In this document: one piece after another, positions 34,701-42,497 of the stretch
Position numbering within the stretch: position 1 is the stretch's first letter
Layout of the letters: every line of letters starts with the position of its first letter
Assembly: GCA_965216645.1 (NCBI GenBank)
Contig: CBDCGJ010000022.1
Coordinates: forward strand, 1 to 64,000
Origin: CBDCGJ01 sp965216645
Lineage (GTDB): Bacteria > Pseudomonadota > Alphaproteobacteria > GCA-2731375
DNA: 64,000 nt
Reading direction: 5' to 3'
Made by a program: the position numbers and the translations under genes
Notes under the pieces: generated by a model
Databases searched by the model: none
What the model was told of the DNA's origin: nothing
What the model saw: the letters and a program-made list of their open reading frames with translations, nothing else

Positions 34701-35063
34701 TACGTGGGTGTCGGGAGCCACGGCCAGCTCCAGGGGCTCGGGTACCACTGGGAGCTCTGGTCGGTGGCGTCGGGGGGCATGTCCGAGCTCGACGCGCTCC
34801 GCACCGCAACCATACTCGGAGCCGAAGCGCTCGGTCTCGGGAAGGACCTCGGCTCCGTTGAGGCGGGGAAGCTGGCCGACCTCGTGATCCTCGACGCGAA
34901 CCCGCTGGATGACATCAGGAACACTAACACCGTGCGGTACGTGATGAAGAACGGGCGGCTCTATGACGGGGACACGCTGGACGAGGTCTGGCCCCGACAG
35001 CGTCCGCTCGCCACGGACGAGCTGCAGTCCGACGAACCGGCCTCCTCGAGCTACCGGCAGTAG
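31722..35063 (+). CDS. PD40 beta-propeller - amidohydrolase fusion, exported
   Basis: A 1,113-aa protein with a signal peptide ending FVYAQE. The N-terminal ~650 residues are TolB/PD40 repeats (SPDGQTIVFDMLGDLFTLP, SPDGEHLVFVSDR and others). A very acidic linker lies at about 640-670. The C-terminal amidohydrolase domain has the metal motif DTHAHMWP with H757 and H759, a FVDTHAHM start strand, AYGGPW, GSHGQLQGLG and the closing KLADLVILDANPL. Long PD40-amidohydrolase fusions of this size are frequent in Gemmatimonadota. The substrate is unknown; a cyclic amide or peptide is likely. Confidence 0.92.
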   Translation: MRRSCLPFVIGLLALAFPPFVYAQEGPDADSEPENKNLPLEPARSFDLDTTEGSWLSLDVSPDGQTIVFDMLGDLFTLPVSGGTATRITSGMAFDMQPRFSPDGEHLVFVSDRSGGDNIWTLELATGDTTQITKGNGNSWMSPDWSPDGDYIAASKGQTRLGGVQLWMGHREGGSGTVLTPQPQNLKTVGAAFTPDGRYIWHARRINSWDYNAAFPQYQLAVYDRETGDVFNRTSRYGSAFRPTLSSDGRWLVYGSRHEDQTGLRLRDLSTGDESWLAYPVQRDDKESIADRDVLPGMAFTPDSREVIASFGGKIWRLPIDGSDRVEIPFRVTETFVMGPEVWFEYEIEDSPTFTVRQIRDAVPSPDGSKLAFTSLDRLYVMDWPNGTPRRLTESEATEAHPAWSRDGEWLAYVSWQPSGGHIWKVRAGGGDPVRLTSAVGTYQQPSWSPDGSRLAAIRGPARAYQESTGPGAPGANEDIVWVASDAPAGGGSATMIAPTQGRQRPHFTADTDRIYLSHGGDGLVSIRWDGTDQKEHVKVVGNTRPGAQQPNGAALTMMAPQGDRALAMVNRDIYVVTVPQVGGDAPTISVANPDNASFPARKVTEIGGEFPAWGGDGNTVHFSMGNAHFVYDLERARVVEDSIADAAAEEAEDESDEAADDAEAEGEDDEEDAGYRPFEQRVLIQATRDIPEGTVLLRGGRVITMNGDEVIENADILVRDNRITAVGPSGAVDVPAGTQEIDISGKTVTPGFVDTHAHMWPAFGLHKQQVWMYLANLAYGVTLTRDPQTSQTDVITYGDLVDAGQAIGPRVYSTGPGVFGDYVMNAIEDRDHAGRILKAYSEYYDTKTIKMYMAGNRQQRQWVIDAAREQGLMPTTEGGLRAQYDLTLAIDGYSGLEHSYPIFPLYEDVVTLFAESRIAYTPTLLVAYGGPWTENYWYSKEPPHDDPKLQRFTPHSELDAKSRRRNAGWFMDEEYVHEEIAEGARKVLDAGGYVGVGSHGQLQGLGYHWELWSVASGGMSELDALRTATILGAEALGLGKDLGSVEAGKLADLVILDANPLDDIRNTNTVRYVMKNGRLYDGDTLDEVWPRQRPLATDELQSDEPASSSYRQ

Positions 35064-35088
35064 CCCCGAAGGGCGGGGGTCCGGAGCC

Positions 35089-35586
35089 ATGGAGATTCGA
35101 GACGCTGCGACCTTCGTCCCCTACTGGCGAGGCATTCGGGGACGCACGCGCCGCATCGTCGACTGCATTCCCGAAGACCGGTTCGCCTGGTCGCACCGGG
35201 CGGGTGCCTGGACGTTCGCCGACATCCTCCGCCACCTGGCCGGCACCGAGCGCTGGATGTTCGGCGAGAACTGTCAGGGCCGATTGAGCCGGTACCCCGG
35301 CTGCGGTCCGGAGCACGCAGACGGCCGCGACGCCGTGATCGCATACATGGATCGGCTCCACGAGGAGGCATGCGCGATCTTCGAATCGCTGAGTCCCGAG
35401 CAGCTGCAGTCGAAGTGCGAGACGCCCGGCGGCATCCAGATCACCGTGTGGAAGTGGCTACGCGCGATGGTGGAGCACGAGTGCCACCACCGCGGTCAGA
35501 TCTACCTCATGTTGGGCATACTGGACGTCGAGGTGCCGCAGCTCTACGGACTGACGGAGCAGGAGGTCGAGGCGCGGAGCCTCTAG
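35089..35586 (+). CDS. DinB-family metal-binding protein
   Basis: A 165-aa four-helix DinB/YfiT-like protein. The start is ATG 35089, 26 bp after the amidohydrolase stop. Metal-ligand candidates are His in DILRHLAGTE and the pair in MVEHECHHRGQIY, matching the three-His site of the family. WSHRAGAWTFADI is a typical N-terminal segment. Members act in thiol-dependent chemistry or stress response, but most are uncharacterised. Confidence 0.85.
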   Translation: MEIRDAATFVPYWRGIRGRTRRIVDCIPEDRFAWSHRAGAWTFADILRHLAGTERWMFGENCQGRLSRYPGCGPEHADGRDAVIAYMDRLHEEACAIFESLSPEQLQSKCETPGGIQITVWKWLRAMVEHECHHRGQIYLMLGILDVEVPQLYGLTEQEVEARSL

Positions 35587-35617
35587 GAGCCCGTCGTAAT
35601 ATGAACGGACTGGCGAT

Positions 35618-36769
35618 GTGACGACGTCGAGAAGCCCTGACGGTCGGGAGGACTTCTTCACGGCCCTGCGTGAGCGCGACGCGGGCCGCCTTCGCAGTCT
35701 CGCGGCGGCGGACCCCTCCCTGGTCTTCGCCATCAACCCCCATCACTGTTGCGGCGGCACGGTGATGAACACCGCCGTCGCGTTCGGGGACACCGGGCTG
35801 CTCGACACGCTCCTCGAGCTCGGCGCCGACCCCAACCAACCCAGCGACTGGCCGCCGGGCCCGTTCCAGGCGCTCCACTCGATTCCGAAGCGTCACCTGG
35901 ACTCGGTCGGGCCGTGGCTCCTGGAACGCGGTGCGGCGCTCGATGCGTGGTCGGCGGCGAAGCTCGGGATGCTCGATGAGCTGAAGATCCTGGTCGACGG
36001 AGACCCGGAGGTGGTTCATCGGAAAGGACCCGACGGTCAACGGCCCCTGCACTTCGCGCGGACGCCGTCGATTGCCGGGTTCCTGCTGGACGCCGGTGCC
36101 GACATCGAGGCGCGGTGCGTCGATCACGAGAGCACCGCCGCCGAGTGGGCGGCCGCGGAACGCCCCGAAGTGTGCCGATACCTGCTCGACCGCGGGGCAG
36201 GCGGCGACGAGTTCATGTACGCCATGATCGGCGACCTGGCCCGGCTGGCCGCGGCGATCGACGCGGACCCCGACGTCCTGTACGCCCGGACGACGCCCGA
36301 CCGATTCCGGCCCACCGAACAGGAGGCCGCGCACATCTACATGTACTCGGTCGGGTCGAACGCGACGCTGCTGCACGCGGCGGCCATCGCCGGGCAGACC
36401 GAGGTCGCCCGCTTTCTTCTGGACCGGGGGCTGAGCCCCGACCTCCGGGGCGGCCACGACGATCAGACCGCGGGCCACGCGGCGGCCTGGCACGACTATC
36501 CCGAGGTCATCCGGGTACTCGCTGAGGCCGGGGCGAACTTGAGTCTGCCATCGGGCGAGATCCACAGGAACCCGCCGCTCGGGTGGGCGATCGTGAGCGG
36601 GGCTGCCGCGGCGACGGAAGCCCTGATCGACGCCGGGGTCGAGATCGAGGACTACTACGTGAAAGACGCGCTGCACGGTATCGAAGGGGACTTTCGGGAA
36701 TTCTCGGCCGCGCCGGTCGAAAACCGGGAGCGGATCCGCGACCTCCTCCTCGAGAGGACAACGAGATGA
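35618..36769 (+). CDS. Ankyrin-repeat protein
   Basis: A 383-aa protein starting at GTG 35618. Ankyrin repeats are visible as VMNTAVAFGDTGLLDTLLELGADPN, GFLLDAGADIE, ATLLHAAAIAGQTEVARFLLDRGLSP and TAGHAAAWHDYPEVIRVLAEAGAN. There is no signal peptide, so it is likely cytosolic and binds partner proteins. Its stop overlaps the start of the exported alpha/beta hydrolase gene (ATGA). Confidence 0.9.
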   Translation: MTTSRSPDGREDFFTALRERDAGRLRSLAAADPSLVFAINPHHCCGGTVMNTAVAFGDTGLLDTLLELGADPNQPSDWPPGPFQALHSIPKRHLDSVGPWLLERGAALDAWSAAKLGMLDELKILVDGDPEVVHRKGPDGQRPLHFARTPSIAGFLLDAGADIEARCVDHESTAAEWAAAERPEVCRYLLDRGAGGDEFMYAMIGDLARLAAAIDADPDVLYARTTPDRFRPTEQEAAHIYMYSVGSNATLLHAAAIAGQTEVARFLLDRGLSPDLRGGHDDQTAGHAAAWHDYPEVIRVLAEAGANLSLPSGEIHRNPPLGWAIVSGAAAATEALIDAGVEIEDYYVKDALHGIEGDFREFSAAPVENRERIRDLLLERTTR

Positions 36770-38283
36770 CGCACCGCCACTCCAGGAAACTCGCCCTCCC
36801 GGCGCTCCTCCTCGCGTTCGTGGCGTGGACGGGAGCCGCCGGGGCCCAGGAGCCGGGCGACCTCAGCATGACACGGATGTCCACGGACCTCGGGGACGGA
36901 ACGAGCTATTCGTTCGACCGGGGGACGCTCGTCGTTCCGCAGAACCGGTCGAGCCCGGGCGGCGGGGTCATCGAGCTGGAATTCTACCGGTTCCCCGCGC
37001 TCGAAGGCGCCGACCCCGAGACGCCGCCGATTCTCCATCTGAACGGCGGCCCGGGCTGGCCTGGCCTGGGAAACCAGCCGCGCCAGGCGTCGTTCCTGGA
37101 GGCCAACGTCTTCCCGCGGGCGAGGCACGCCGACCTCGTGTTCGTCGGACAACGCGGGATCGGCTCCTCGGCACCAAACACGGCCTGCCGGGGCGCGCGG
37201 CCTCCGCGGCCGGGCGAGCCGTTCGACCGGGACGCGCTCATGGAAGCGGTCGTCGCCGCGGCCCGGGCCTGCAGAGAGCGCTGGGAGAGCGAGGGCGTCG
37301 ATCTGGCCGGCCTGACTGTCATCGAAGCGGCCGGGGACGTTCGGGACGTGGCGCAGGCCCTGGGATATGACCGGATCCAGCTGCACGGCGGGAGCTTCGG
37401 CTCGCACTGGGCGATGACCGTGATACGCCGTCATCCGGATCTCGTCGCGCGCGCGCTGCTGAGCGGAATGGAGGGGCCGGACCACACCTACGACATGCCC
37501 GGGTGGATCGTAATGGCGCTCGAGCGCATGGCCGCCGACGCGGAGTCCTCCGGGGTCTTCGACGGACGCATTCCGGCCGGCGGCATTCTCGCGGGGTTCC
37601 GGCAGGCCATCGAGCGAGCGGAGGCGTCGCCCATACCGGTCGAGAACGTCCGATCACGGGGACGGGACACGATCGTGGTGGAGATCTCCGCTGGCGACGT
37701 GCGGGGTCTGTGGCAGGGGTATTCGCGCGTGGAGGGAGGCCACCGGGCCCGCGGCTGGGCGGCCGACATGATCCGCCTCGCGGAGGGTGATTTCTCCGAC
37801 GCCGCGAACGCCGTGATCATGCGGCGTTTCGGCATGGCGCAGCTCCCGACGGCCTCGTTCTTCATGCTCGACTGCGGCTCCGGCATCAGCGGCGTCCGAC
37901 TGGAACGACTGCTGAGCGATCCGGGGGCGGAGCTGGTCGGTAACCTCGGGGCCTTCTACGAAACCCTCTGCCCGGTCTGGGATTCCGACCTCGGCGAGGG
38001 GTTTCGCCAGAACTTCGACACCGACGTTCCAACCGTCATCGTGCATGGCGACTGGGACCTGTCGACGCCGCTCGAGAACGCCCTCGAGCTCCGGCCGCAC
38101 TTCCGGAACCACCACTTCGTCCTGGTCGAGCGCGGGACGCATGGGGCCCTGGGCGAGGCGCTGCGGACCTCCGCGGAGTTCCAGACCGGCCTGGACTCGT
38201 TCATGGCGACCGGCGACATGACGGGGCTTCCCGAAATCGTCACCCTTCCGGAGGTGGAGTGGGCCCCGCTGCCCGAGCGTTGA
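36766..38283 (+). CDS. Exported alpha/beta hydrolase (proline iminopeptidase / TAP-like)
   Basis: A 505-aa protein with a signal peptide ending AAGAQE. The fold is shown by ILHLNGGPGWPG (oxyanion, about residue 90), FVGQRGIGSS, and the nucleophile elbow GGSFG with S210. The acid is probably in VHGDWDLSTP and the His in ERGTHGAL. A long cap lies between the elbow and the C-terminal part, as in tripeptidyl-peptidase/TAP-type hydrolases. It probably cleaves short peptides in the periplasm. Its TGA abuts the stop of the convergent downstream gene. Confidence 0.88.
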   Translation: MTHRHSRKLALPALLLAFVAWTGAAGAQEPGDLSMTRMSTDLGDGTSYSFDRGTLVVPQNRSSPGGGVIELEFYRFPALEGADPETPPILHLNGGPGWPGLGNQPRQASFLEANVFPRARHADLVFVGQRGIGSSAPNTACRGARPPRPGEPFDRDALMEAVVAAARACRERWESEGVDLAGLTVIEAAGDVRDVAQALGYDRIQLHGGSFGSHWAMTVIRRHPDLVARALLSGMEGPDHTYDMPGWIVMALERMAADAESSGVFDGRIPAGGILAGFRQAIERAEASPIPVENVRSRGRDTIVVEISAGDVRGLWQGYSRVEGGHRARGWAADMIRLAEGDFSDAANAVIMRRFGMAQLPTASFFMLDCGSGISGVRLERLLSDPGAELVGNLGAFYETLCPVWDSDLGEGFRQNFDTDVPTVIVHGDWDLSTPLENALELRPHFRNHHFVLVERGTHGALGEALRTSAEFQTGLDSFMATGDMTGLPEIVTLPEVEWAPLPER

Positions 38284-38727
38284 TCAGTCCGCCGACCGGC
38301 CCCCGACCTTCGCCCGCCCGATCAGAACGCCGACAACCCCGATGACAGGGTTCAGCCAGGCCAGCCACCTCGGCTGGACCGCGCTGGCGACCGCGTCCCA
38401 CATCGAGACCCCGTCCGGCCTGACGGCCGGCGCGGACCCGGGATCGGGCAGGGCCGAGGCGACGCCGAGGACGACGACGATACCGATCAGGATCGTGACG
38501 GCCCGCGAGTCCGTCCCGTGCTTCCCCGCGATCATCCCGCCCGGAATCGCGGCAAGCAGCCCGACGAAGATGGACGCGACGATCCACGCGGAGGAGACGT
38601 CCCAGGTGCCCGGCTCGAACGCGCCGTCGGCCCCGAGGACCATCCACGCGATGGTCATAAGGAGGAACACTCCGACGAACATCACGACGTACGCCCCGAG
38701 CAGCGCCACTCCGATGTTTCTGCGCAT
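38284..38727 (-). CDS. Four-helix membrane protein, unknown function
   Basis: A 147-aa protein starting at ATG 38727 with GGAG about 7 bases upstream. Hydrophobic segments begin at NIGVALLGAYVVMFVGVFLL, SAWIVASIFVGLLAAIPGGM, AVTILIGIVVVLGVASA and WLNPVIGVVGVLIG. No domain family is recognised. It is convergent with the alpha/beta hydrolase without any gap between the stop codons. It borders the accessory region to the right. Confidence 0.72.
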   Translation of the reverse strand: MRRNIGVALLGAYVVMFVGVFLLMTIAWMVLGADGAFEPGTWDVSSAWIVASIFVGLLAAIPGGMIAGKHGTDSRAVTILIGIVVVLGVASALPDPGSAPAVRPDGVSMWDAVASAVQPRWLAWLNPVIGVVGVLIGRAKVGGRSAD

Positions 38728-38863
38728 GCGTTCTCCAGGTGATCGAGTAGGCCTCCAACCTCGGCCTGAGGGGCGCAGAGCGGCAACACCCCTCGAGCGC
38801 GAGGCGGGCGATTGGTCGTGACGCCCCGACATCTCACGCGCCTCCGCACGCGCCCGTTCATAG

Positions 38864-38882
38864 AGCGACCCGACGTCAATCC
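38864..38882 (-). repeat. Dispersed repeat, short copy (minus orientation)
   Basis: The 19-bp minus-strand sequence matches 42483-42501 at 18 of 19 positions. It is the shortest of three related copies (see 42461-42497 and 48693-48729). The ~260 bp from 38728 to 38987 around it hold no convincing gene. Confidence 0.55.
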
Positions 38883-38987
38883 TCCACGTTCGAGCGCGTG
38901 CGTCGCGAGGCCCTCCCTGCAGGAGTCGCGTCCGTCTGAGCGGCTCCGGGTCACCTCAGGATTCAACTCCACATCCGTGGCGACGAT

Positions 38988-39170
38988 ATGTGGATAAAGG
39001 ACCAGGTCGATCTCTACGTGAGGTACTACCGGCAGCGAGCCACGAGTTTCGACACGCTCGCCTGGATCGTCGACGACTACTGGACCTATGTCGCGTCATG
39101 GACCAAGGACATCGCGATGAGTACCGACTCCGATGAAGGGGTTGCGCGACTCAACCTGATCCTCCAGTAG
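38988..39170 (+). CDS. Short hypothetical protein or gene remnant
   Basis: A 60-aa reading frame rich in aromatic and acidic residues (DLYVRYYRQ, WIVDDYWTYVASW), unlike the Arg/Pro/Ala-rich shadows of this GC-rich DNA. The base composition here is less GC-rich than the flanks. There is no clear ribosome site. It may be the tail of a lost gene in the accessory region. Confidence 0.35.
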   Translation: MWIKDQVDLYVRYYRQRATSFDTLAWIVDDYWTYVASWTKDIAMSTDSDEGVARLNLILQ

Positions 39171-39309
39171 TCCCCCTGAATGGGTGGACCTGATTCGGTT
39201 CACCTAGTCAGGGGTGCCCCGATAGGCCCACCTGTAGCGGCGATTGCGCGAGATCGCTCACGTCGACCACGATGACTACCGCGCCTCACCGCAACGGAGC
39301 GTAGCCACC

Positions 39310-39522
39310 ATGACCAGGCGCTACACCGGGAACATGAACGGCGAGAGATACCTCGGGAACGTGAACACGATGGAAGTCCACGATCTCGACAACGAGAACA
39401 CGAATTGCCAGATCGACGAGATCATCGCCGCAGGCCATGACCGGCCCTACACCACCCACCAGGCGGCGAAGAACGACGGGTTCGATAACGGGCATTACTG
39501 CATCGGAGGGTCGACGCGGTGA
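39310..39522 (+). CDS. Small protein with RYLGN...CQIDEI...YCIGGSTR pattern
   Basis: A 70-aa protein (start ATG 39310; ATG 39334 is an alternative) with MNGERYLGNVNTMEVHDLD, NCQIDEIIAAGHDR and a C-terminal DNGHYCIGGSTR. The spaced Cys and His residues and the YxGNxN start are reminiscent of small Ada-like metal-binding modules, with one expected Cys apparently replaced by Gly in DNGHYC. I do not recognise a named family with certainty. It lies 88 bp upstream of the truncated beta-propeller gene, the same order as the small Cys protein plus propeller pair at 4512-6000. Confidence 0.5.
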   Translation: MTRRYTGNMNGERYLGNVNTMEVHDLDNENTNCQIDEIIAAGHDRPYTTHQAAKNDGFDNGHYCIGGSTR

Positions 39523-39610
39523 GGGGCGGACGGCGGCGGCAGGGTACGGAAACTGCTGCCGGAGAACTATTGGGCCTGCGCGCATCTAGTGGAAGCGGTG
39601 TGGGGGCGGA

Positions 39611-40354
39611 ATGTCTCATAAGTGGACGTTACTCGCGGTGATCGGCGCCGTTGCAGTGCTGGGTGTCGCCTGGTACGCAGGCGGAGGGGGCCAAGCGGTG
39701 CCGGCACCCACCGCTGCGGCACCTTACCAGGTTCGCCAGGCTACGTGCGAAGATTGCCGTATCGTGCTGGAGGCGATCACGACGCTGGGGACCGCCGACG
39801 GTCCAGGCGCTCTGCCCACCTTCCCGGGGCCGATCGCTGCCGATAGCCGCGGTCGCTACTACGTCGTTCCGCGGCGGTCCGGGGAAATGGTAGCCGTGTT
39901 CGACTCGGATGGCCGGTTCATGGACCGCATCGGCAAGGAGGGGGAGGGCCCCGGAGAGCTAGTCTATCCCCGCAATGTCTTTGTCATGTCGGGGGACTCG
40001 ATTCATATCCGGGATTCGAACCTCGGCCGGGTCTCAGTATTCGGGCCCGACTACGAATTCGTTCGGTCCTACGACATGCTGCTCTCCAACGCCGGCATCG
40101 TCCCCCTGCCCTCGGATGTGCTGTTGGTAAATGGGGCCGTCCCGACCGCGGACCGGATCGGGTACGCGCTTCACCGATTGGACCCATCCGGGCATCCGGT
40201 ACTGTCGTTCGACCCATACGTGCACACGCACCTCGAGCCCGTGTGGATGCGAATCATGGGGGTGGGATCAGAGGGCGTGTGGGCAGTCTCACGAGCCCAC
40301 GAGCATGTTCTGCGACTGTTCGATCCCGCATCGGGTGAGGTGCTTTGGAGTTGA
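39611..40354 (+). pseudogene. 6-bladed beta-propeller protein, truncated by IS insertion
   Basis: 247 residues are readable: a membrane-anchor or signal helix (LLAVIGAVAVLGVAWYAGG), a CEDC motif, then propeller blades (IAADSRGRYYVVPRRSG, VFDSDGRFMDRIGKEGEGPGEL, DSIHIRDSNLGRVSVFG). It stops at GEVLWS because the last codons and the TGA come from the left end of the IS3 element (from 40346). Related proteins are about 350-400 aa, so roughly a third is missing. The remainder is not found on the other side of the IS. Confidence 0.8.
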
Positions 40355-40369
40355 CCCGCTTTCGCGGAC
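40346..40369 (+). repeat. IS left inverted repeat
   Basis: TGGAGTTGACCCGCTTTCGC followed by GGAC. It matches the reverse complement of 41581-41604 at 22 of 24 positions. It supplies the stop codon of the interrupted propeller gene. Confidence 0.85.
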
Positions 40370-40387
40370 GGTGAACGGTTTGGGTTT

Positions 40388-41239
40388 TCACGCTGCGGCC
40401 TCATGCTGCAGCTCGTAGTTGATCGGGCTCACCTGCCCGATGCCGGAGTGTCTCCGGCGCGGGTTGTAGAACCCCTCGATGAAGTCGAAGACGGCCATCT
40501 TCGCCTCCGGTCTCGTCGTGAACCGCGGCCGTTGTTCGATCAGCTCGCACTCGAGCGTGGCGAAGAAGCTCTCGCACATCGCGTTGTCGTAGCAGTCGCC
40601 GACCGAGCCCATCGACGGCCGGACCCCCGCCTCCTTGCACCTGAGTCCGAACGCGATCGACGTGTACTGACAACCCTGGTCGGAATGATGGATCACCGAC
40701 TCCGGCCTCCGCTGCCAGACGGCCATGTCGAACGCGTCCAGCACGAGCCGGGTCTTGAGGCTCGTGTCCATCGCCCAGCCCACCACCCGGCGGCTGAACG
40801 CATCGATCACGACGGCCAGATACAGGAACCCGGCACGGGTCGGGACGTAGGTGATGTCCGCCACCCAGAGCTGATCGGGCTCGGTGACCGTGAAGTTCCG
40901 ATCCACGAGGTCCGGTGCCGGCCTCGCGTCCTCTTTCCGCTTCGTCGTGTGCCACTTCTTCCGCCGGCTCGCGCCCGCGATCCCCAGGATCCCCATGAGG
41001 CGCTGCACTCGCTTGCGGCCGACGTTGATCCCCTCGTCGGCGAGCTCGGCATGGATGCGGGGGCTCCCGTACACCTGCCGAGTCTCATCATGGATCCGTT
41101 TGATCTCGACCATGAGCGCGTCATCGGCGCGCTGGCGGGCCGACGGTGGCCGCCCGAGCCATGCGTAGTAGCCGCTGGGAGAGACGCCCAGCACCCGGCA
41201 CTGCATGGCCACGGGAAACTCTGCCCGGTTGTCGCTCAC
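40388..41239 (-). CDS. IS3-family transposase OrfB (DDE integrase domain)
   Basis: A 283-aa retroviral-type integrase. The catalytic triad is D128 (WVADITYV), D187 (HHSDQGCQY) and E223 (AMCESFFATLE), with the standard spacing including the 35-residue D-E gap. The N-terminal HTH_21 region has CRVLGVSPSGYYAW and YGSPRIHAEL. The GTG start lies in the orfA stop (GTGA). The frame is also open upstream to the A7 slippery site, so the normal product is probably an OrfAB fusion. Confidence 0.95.
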   Translation of the reverse strand: MSDNRAEFPVAMQCRVLGVSPSGYYAWLGRPPSARQRADDALMVEIKRIHDETRQVYGSPRIHAELADEGINVGRKRVQRLMGILGIAGASRRKKWHTTKRKEDARPAPDLVDRNFTVTEPDQLWVADITYVPTRAGFLYLAVVIDAFSRRVVGWAMDTSLKTRLVLDAFDMAVWQRRPESVIHHSDQGCQYTSIAFGLRCKEAGVRPSMGSVGDCYDNAMCESFFATLECELIEQRPRFTTRPEAKMAVFDFIEGFYNPRRRHSGIGQVSPINYELQHEAAA

Positions 41240-41550
41240 GAATCGGTACGCCTCGGGGGCACCGAGTCGGTCTCCCGAGCGAACCAGGCGGTGGCTTTTT
41301 TTAGGATGTCCCGCTCCATGCGGAGACGCTTGTTCTCGCGGCGCAAACGGCGGATTTCCTCGAGCTCGGCCGTCGTCAGGCCGTCGTCTCGACGGCCTTC
41401 GTCTCGGTCGGCCTGGACGACCCAGTTCCGGATCGTCTGGGCCGTCGGCTCGAACTCACGCGACAGCGACTCCGCCGTGCGACCAGAACGGACCAGCTCG
41501 ATGATCTGCTCGCGGAACTCCCGTGGATACGGCGCTCTTGATCCTGGCAT
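41236..41550 (-). CDS. IS3-family transposase OrfA
   Basis: A 104-aa protein starting at ATG 41550 (PGSRAPYPREFREQIIELV). The helix-turn-helix has SLSREFEPTAQTIRNWV, then a leucine-zipper region (LEEIRRLRRENKRLRMERDIL) that mediates OrfA/OrfAB contacts. The A7 run is in the ILKKA codons. Confidence 0.93.
   Translation of the reverse strand: MPGSRAPYPREFREQIIELVRSGRTAESLSREFEPTAQTIRNWVVQADRDEGRRDDGLTTAELEEIRRLRRENKRLRMERDILKKATAWFARETDSVPPRRTDS
41296..41302 (-). promoter_or_regulatory. A7 slippery heptamer for -1 frameshift (OrfAB)
   Basis: Seven adenines on the minus strand (A AAA AAA in the orfA frame). A -1 slip enters a frame that is free of stops up to and into orfB (KKSHRLVRSGDRLGAPEAYR, then the orfB sequence). 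This is the classical IS3-family control of transposase synthesis. Confidence 0.85.
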
Positions 41551-41580
41551 CGTGGACTCCTCTCTCCCAAGAGATCGGGT

Positions 41581-41604
41581 GTCCACGAAACCGGGTCAAC
41601 TCCA
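41581..41604 (-). repeat. IS right inverted repeat
   Basis: Reading inward on the minus strand: TGGAGTTGACCCGGTTTCGT then GGAC. The partner of 40346-40369 with two mismatches. Confidence 0.85.
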
Positions 41605-41829
41605 GACATCGTGATGACTTGCAAGTACAACGGGAGCAACAAGGCGAGCGGAATCGATCACTTGATCTTCTGCTTCGAGGCTGGGTTCGACAACTCGGAG
41701 CATGACGACCACTTCCCCAGTCGCTCGTCAACCTACACAACCAGCGAGCTGGTCACGGAGCCGTCTGGATGGGATGAGGACGACATGCGCACGCTTTGGC
41801 ACAAGAACATCTTCAACGTCTCAGGCTGA
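41605..41829 (+). pseudogene. 3' fragment of an unknown gene next to the IS
   Basis: The frame is open from the IS edge to TGA 41827-41829 and reads DIVMTCKYNGSNKASGIDHL with an acidic, aromatic tail ending LWHKNIFNVSG. It does not look like the missing end of the propeller gene. The composition is normal coding-like and less GC-rich than the surroundings. It is probably the tail of a different gene, joined here by deletion or rearrangement at the IS. Confidence 0.5.
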
Positions 41830-41841
41830 TTGAGGGCGAGC

Positions 41842-42276
41842 ATGCGAATCCAGTTGGCCGTTGGGCTTCTTCCGGTACTGACATGGCTTGGTTGCAACGG
41901 GAACCCTACACAGGAGTTCACGCCGACGAGGTCCCTTGTGGCCGGTGTCGTGCAGACGGAAGACGGTCTCCCCGCAGGCGGGGTCAGCGTGGACATCTCC
42001 GTCTCGTGGGAGGACTCCCCGGCACAGAGTAGTTGCGCGGAGTTCGAGCCGATCGGGGTCGAAACCGTAACCACGGGCATCGACGGGACGTTCGTCCGGG
42101 TGCTCAACGGCCAACCGGGTCTGCGAGAGCAAGGCGGCTGCCTCGATTTCGTGGCCACGCCGGATGCAGGGTCAGGGCTACTCCCTGACACGATTCTGGG
42201 CATACCGATCGTGTTTCGCTCAGGCGGCGTGGACACCACTCGCGTGACGCTTGTGCTCCGTCCTGCCAGTCCGTGA
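41842..42276 (+). CDS. Lipoprotein-like protein with a carboxypeptidase-regulatory-like domain
   Basis: A 144-aa protein starting at ATG 41842 with a signal ending WLGC (lipobox-like). The rest is a beta-sandwich with VAGVVQTEDGLPAGGVSVDIS and VTTGIDGTFVRVL, as in carboxypeptidase D regulatory-like (CarboxypepD_reg) domains, ending in a VTLVLRPASP strand. It probably sits at the cell surface. It follows the fragment at 41605-41829 by 12 bp. Confidence 0.65.
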   Translation: MRIQLAVGLLPVLTWLGCNGNPTQEFTPTRSLVAGVVQTEDGLPAGGVSVDISVSWEDSPAQSSCAEFEPIGVETVTTGIDGTFVRVLNGQPGLREQGGCLDFVATPDAGSGLLPDTILGIPIVFRSGGVDTTRVTLVLRPASP

Positions 42277-42337
42277 GCAGCGAGGACGACGCGAACGGTA
42301 CCGGTGCCCCCGGCGACTCTGTCACGTGGGCCTTCGT

Positions 42338-42379
42338 ACGAGAATCCGGACGAGAATGATCACCGGATTCTCCGGTATC
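42338..42379 (+). repeat. Imperfect direct repeat flanking a kinase gene, left copy
   Basis: Begins ACGAGAATCCGGACGAGAAT and ends CCGGTATC. It matches 45393-45435 with a few substitutions and one or two indels. It lies downstream of the kinase gene's stop. Confidence 0.7.
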
Positions 42380-42460
42380 ACGGCGGAGGAAGTACCGGAA
42401 ATTGCGGTAGGGAACGCCCAACCCTACCGGAAATCCCGGTAATCGACCCCCTCGGCAACA

Positions 42461-42497
42461 GGCCTACGGATCAGGAGGTTGGGGATTGACGTCCGGT
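42461..42497 (+). repeat. Dispersed 37-bp repeat, copy A
   Basis: Begins GGCCTACGGATCAGGAGGTT and ends ACGTCCGGT. It matches 48693-48729 at 34 of 37 positions, and its inner 19 bp match 38864-38882 on the other strand. Confidence 0.75.

Larger units (their letters stand above)
40346..41604 (-). mobile_element. IS3-family insertion sequence, complete
   Basis: About 1,259 bp bounded by imperfect inverted repeats beginning TGGAGTTGACCCG, with two transposase frames orfA and orfB overlapping at GTGA and a programmed-frameshift slippery site. Both transposase frames are intact, so the element looks recent or active. The bases outside the two ends do not match (CTT on the left, GAC on the right), so the usual 3-4 bp target duplication is missing. 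Confidence 0.9.

Noticed and set aside
33060..35090. 676-aa minus-strand reading frame
   Set aside because: It is antisense to the PD40-amidohydrolase, whose motifs are convincing.
39611..41829. Propeller gene and the fragment right of the IS as two halves of one gene
   Set aside because: The right fragment has no propeller blade pattern, its sequence style differs, and there is no target duplication to support a simple insertion.
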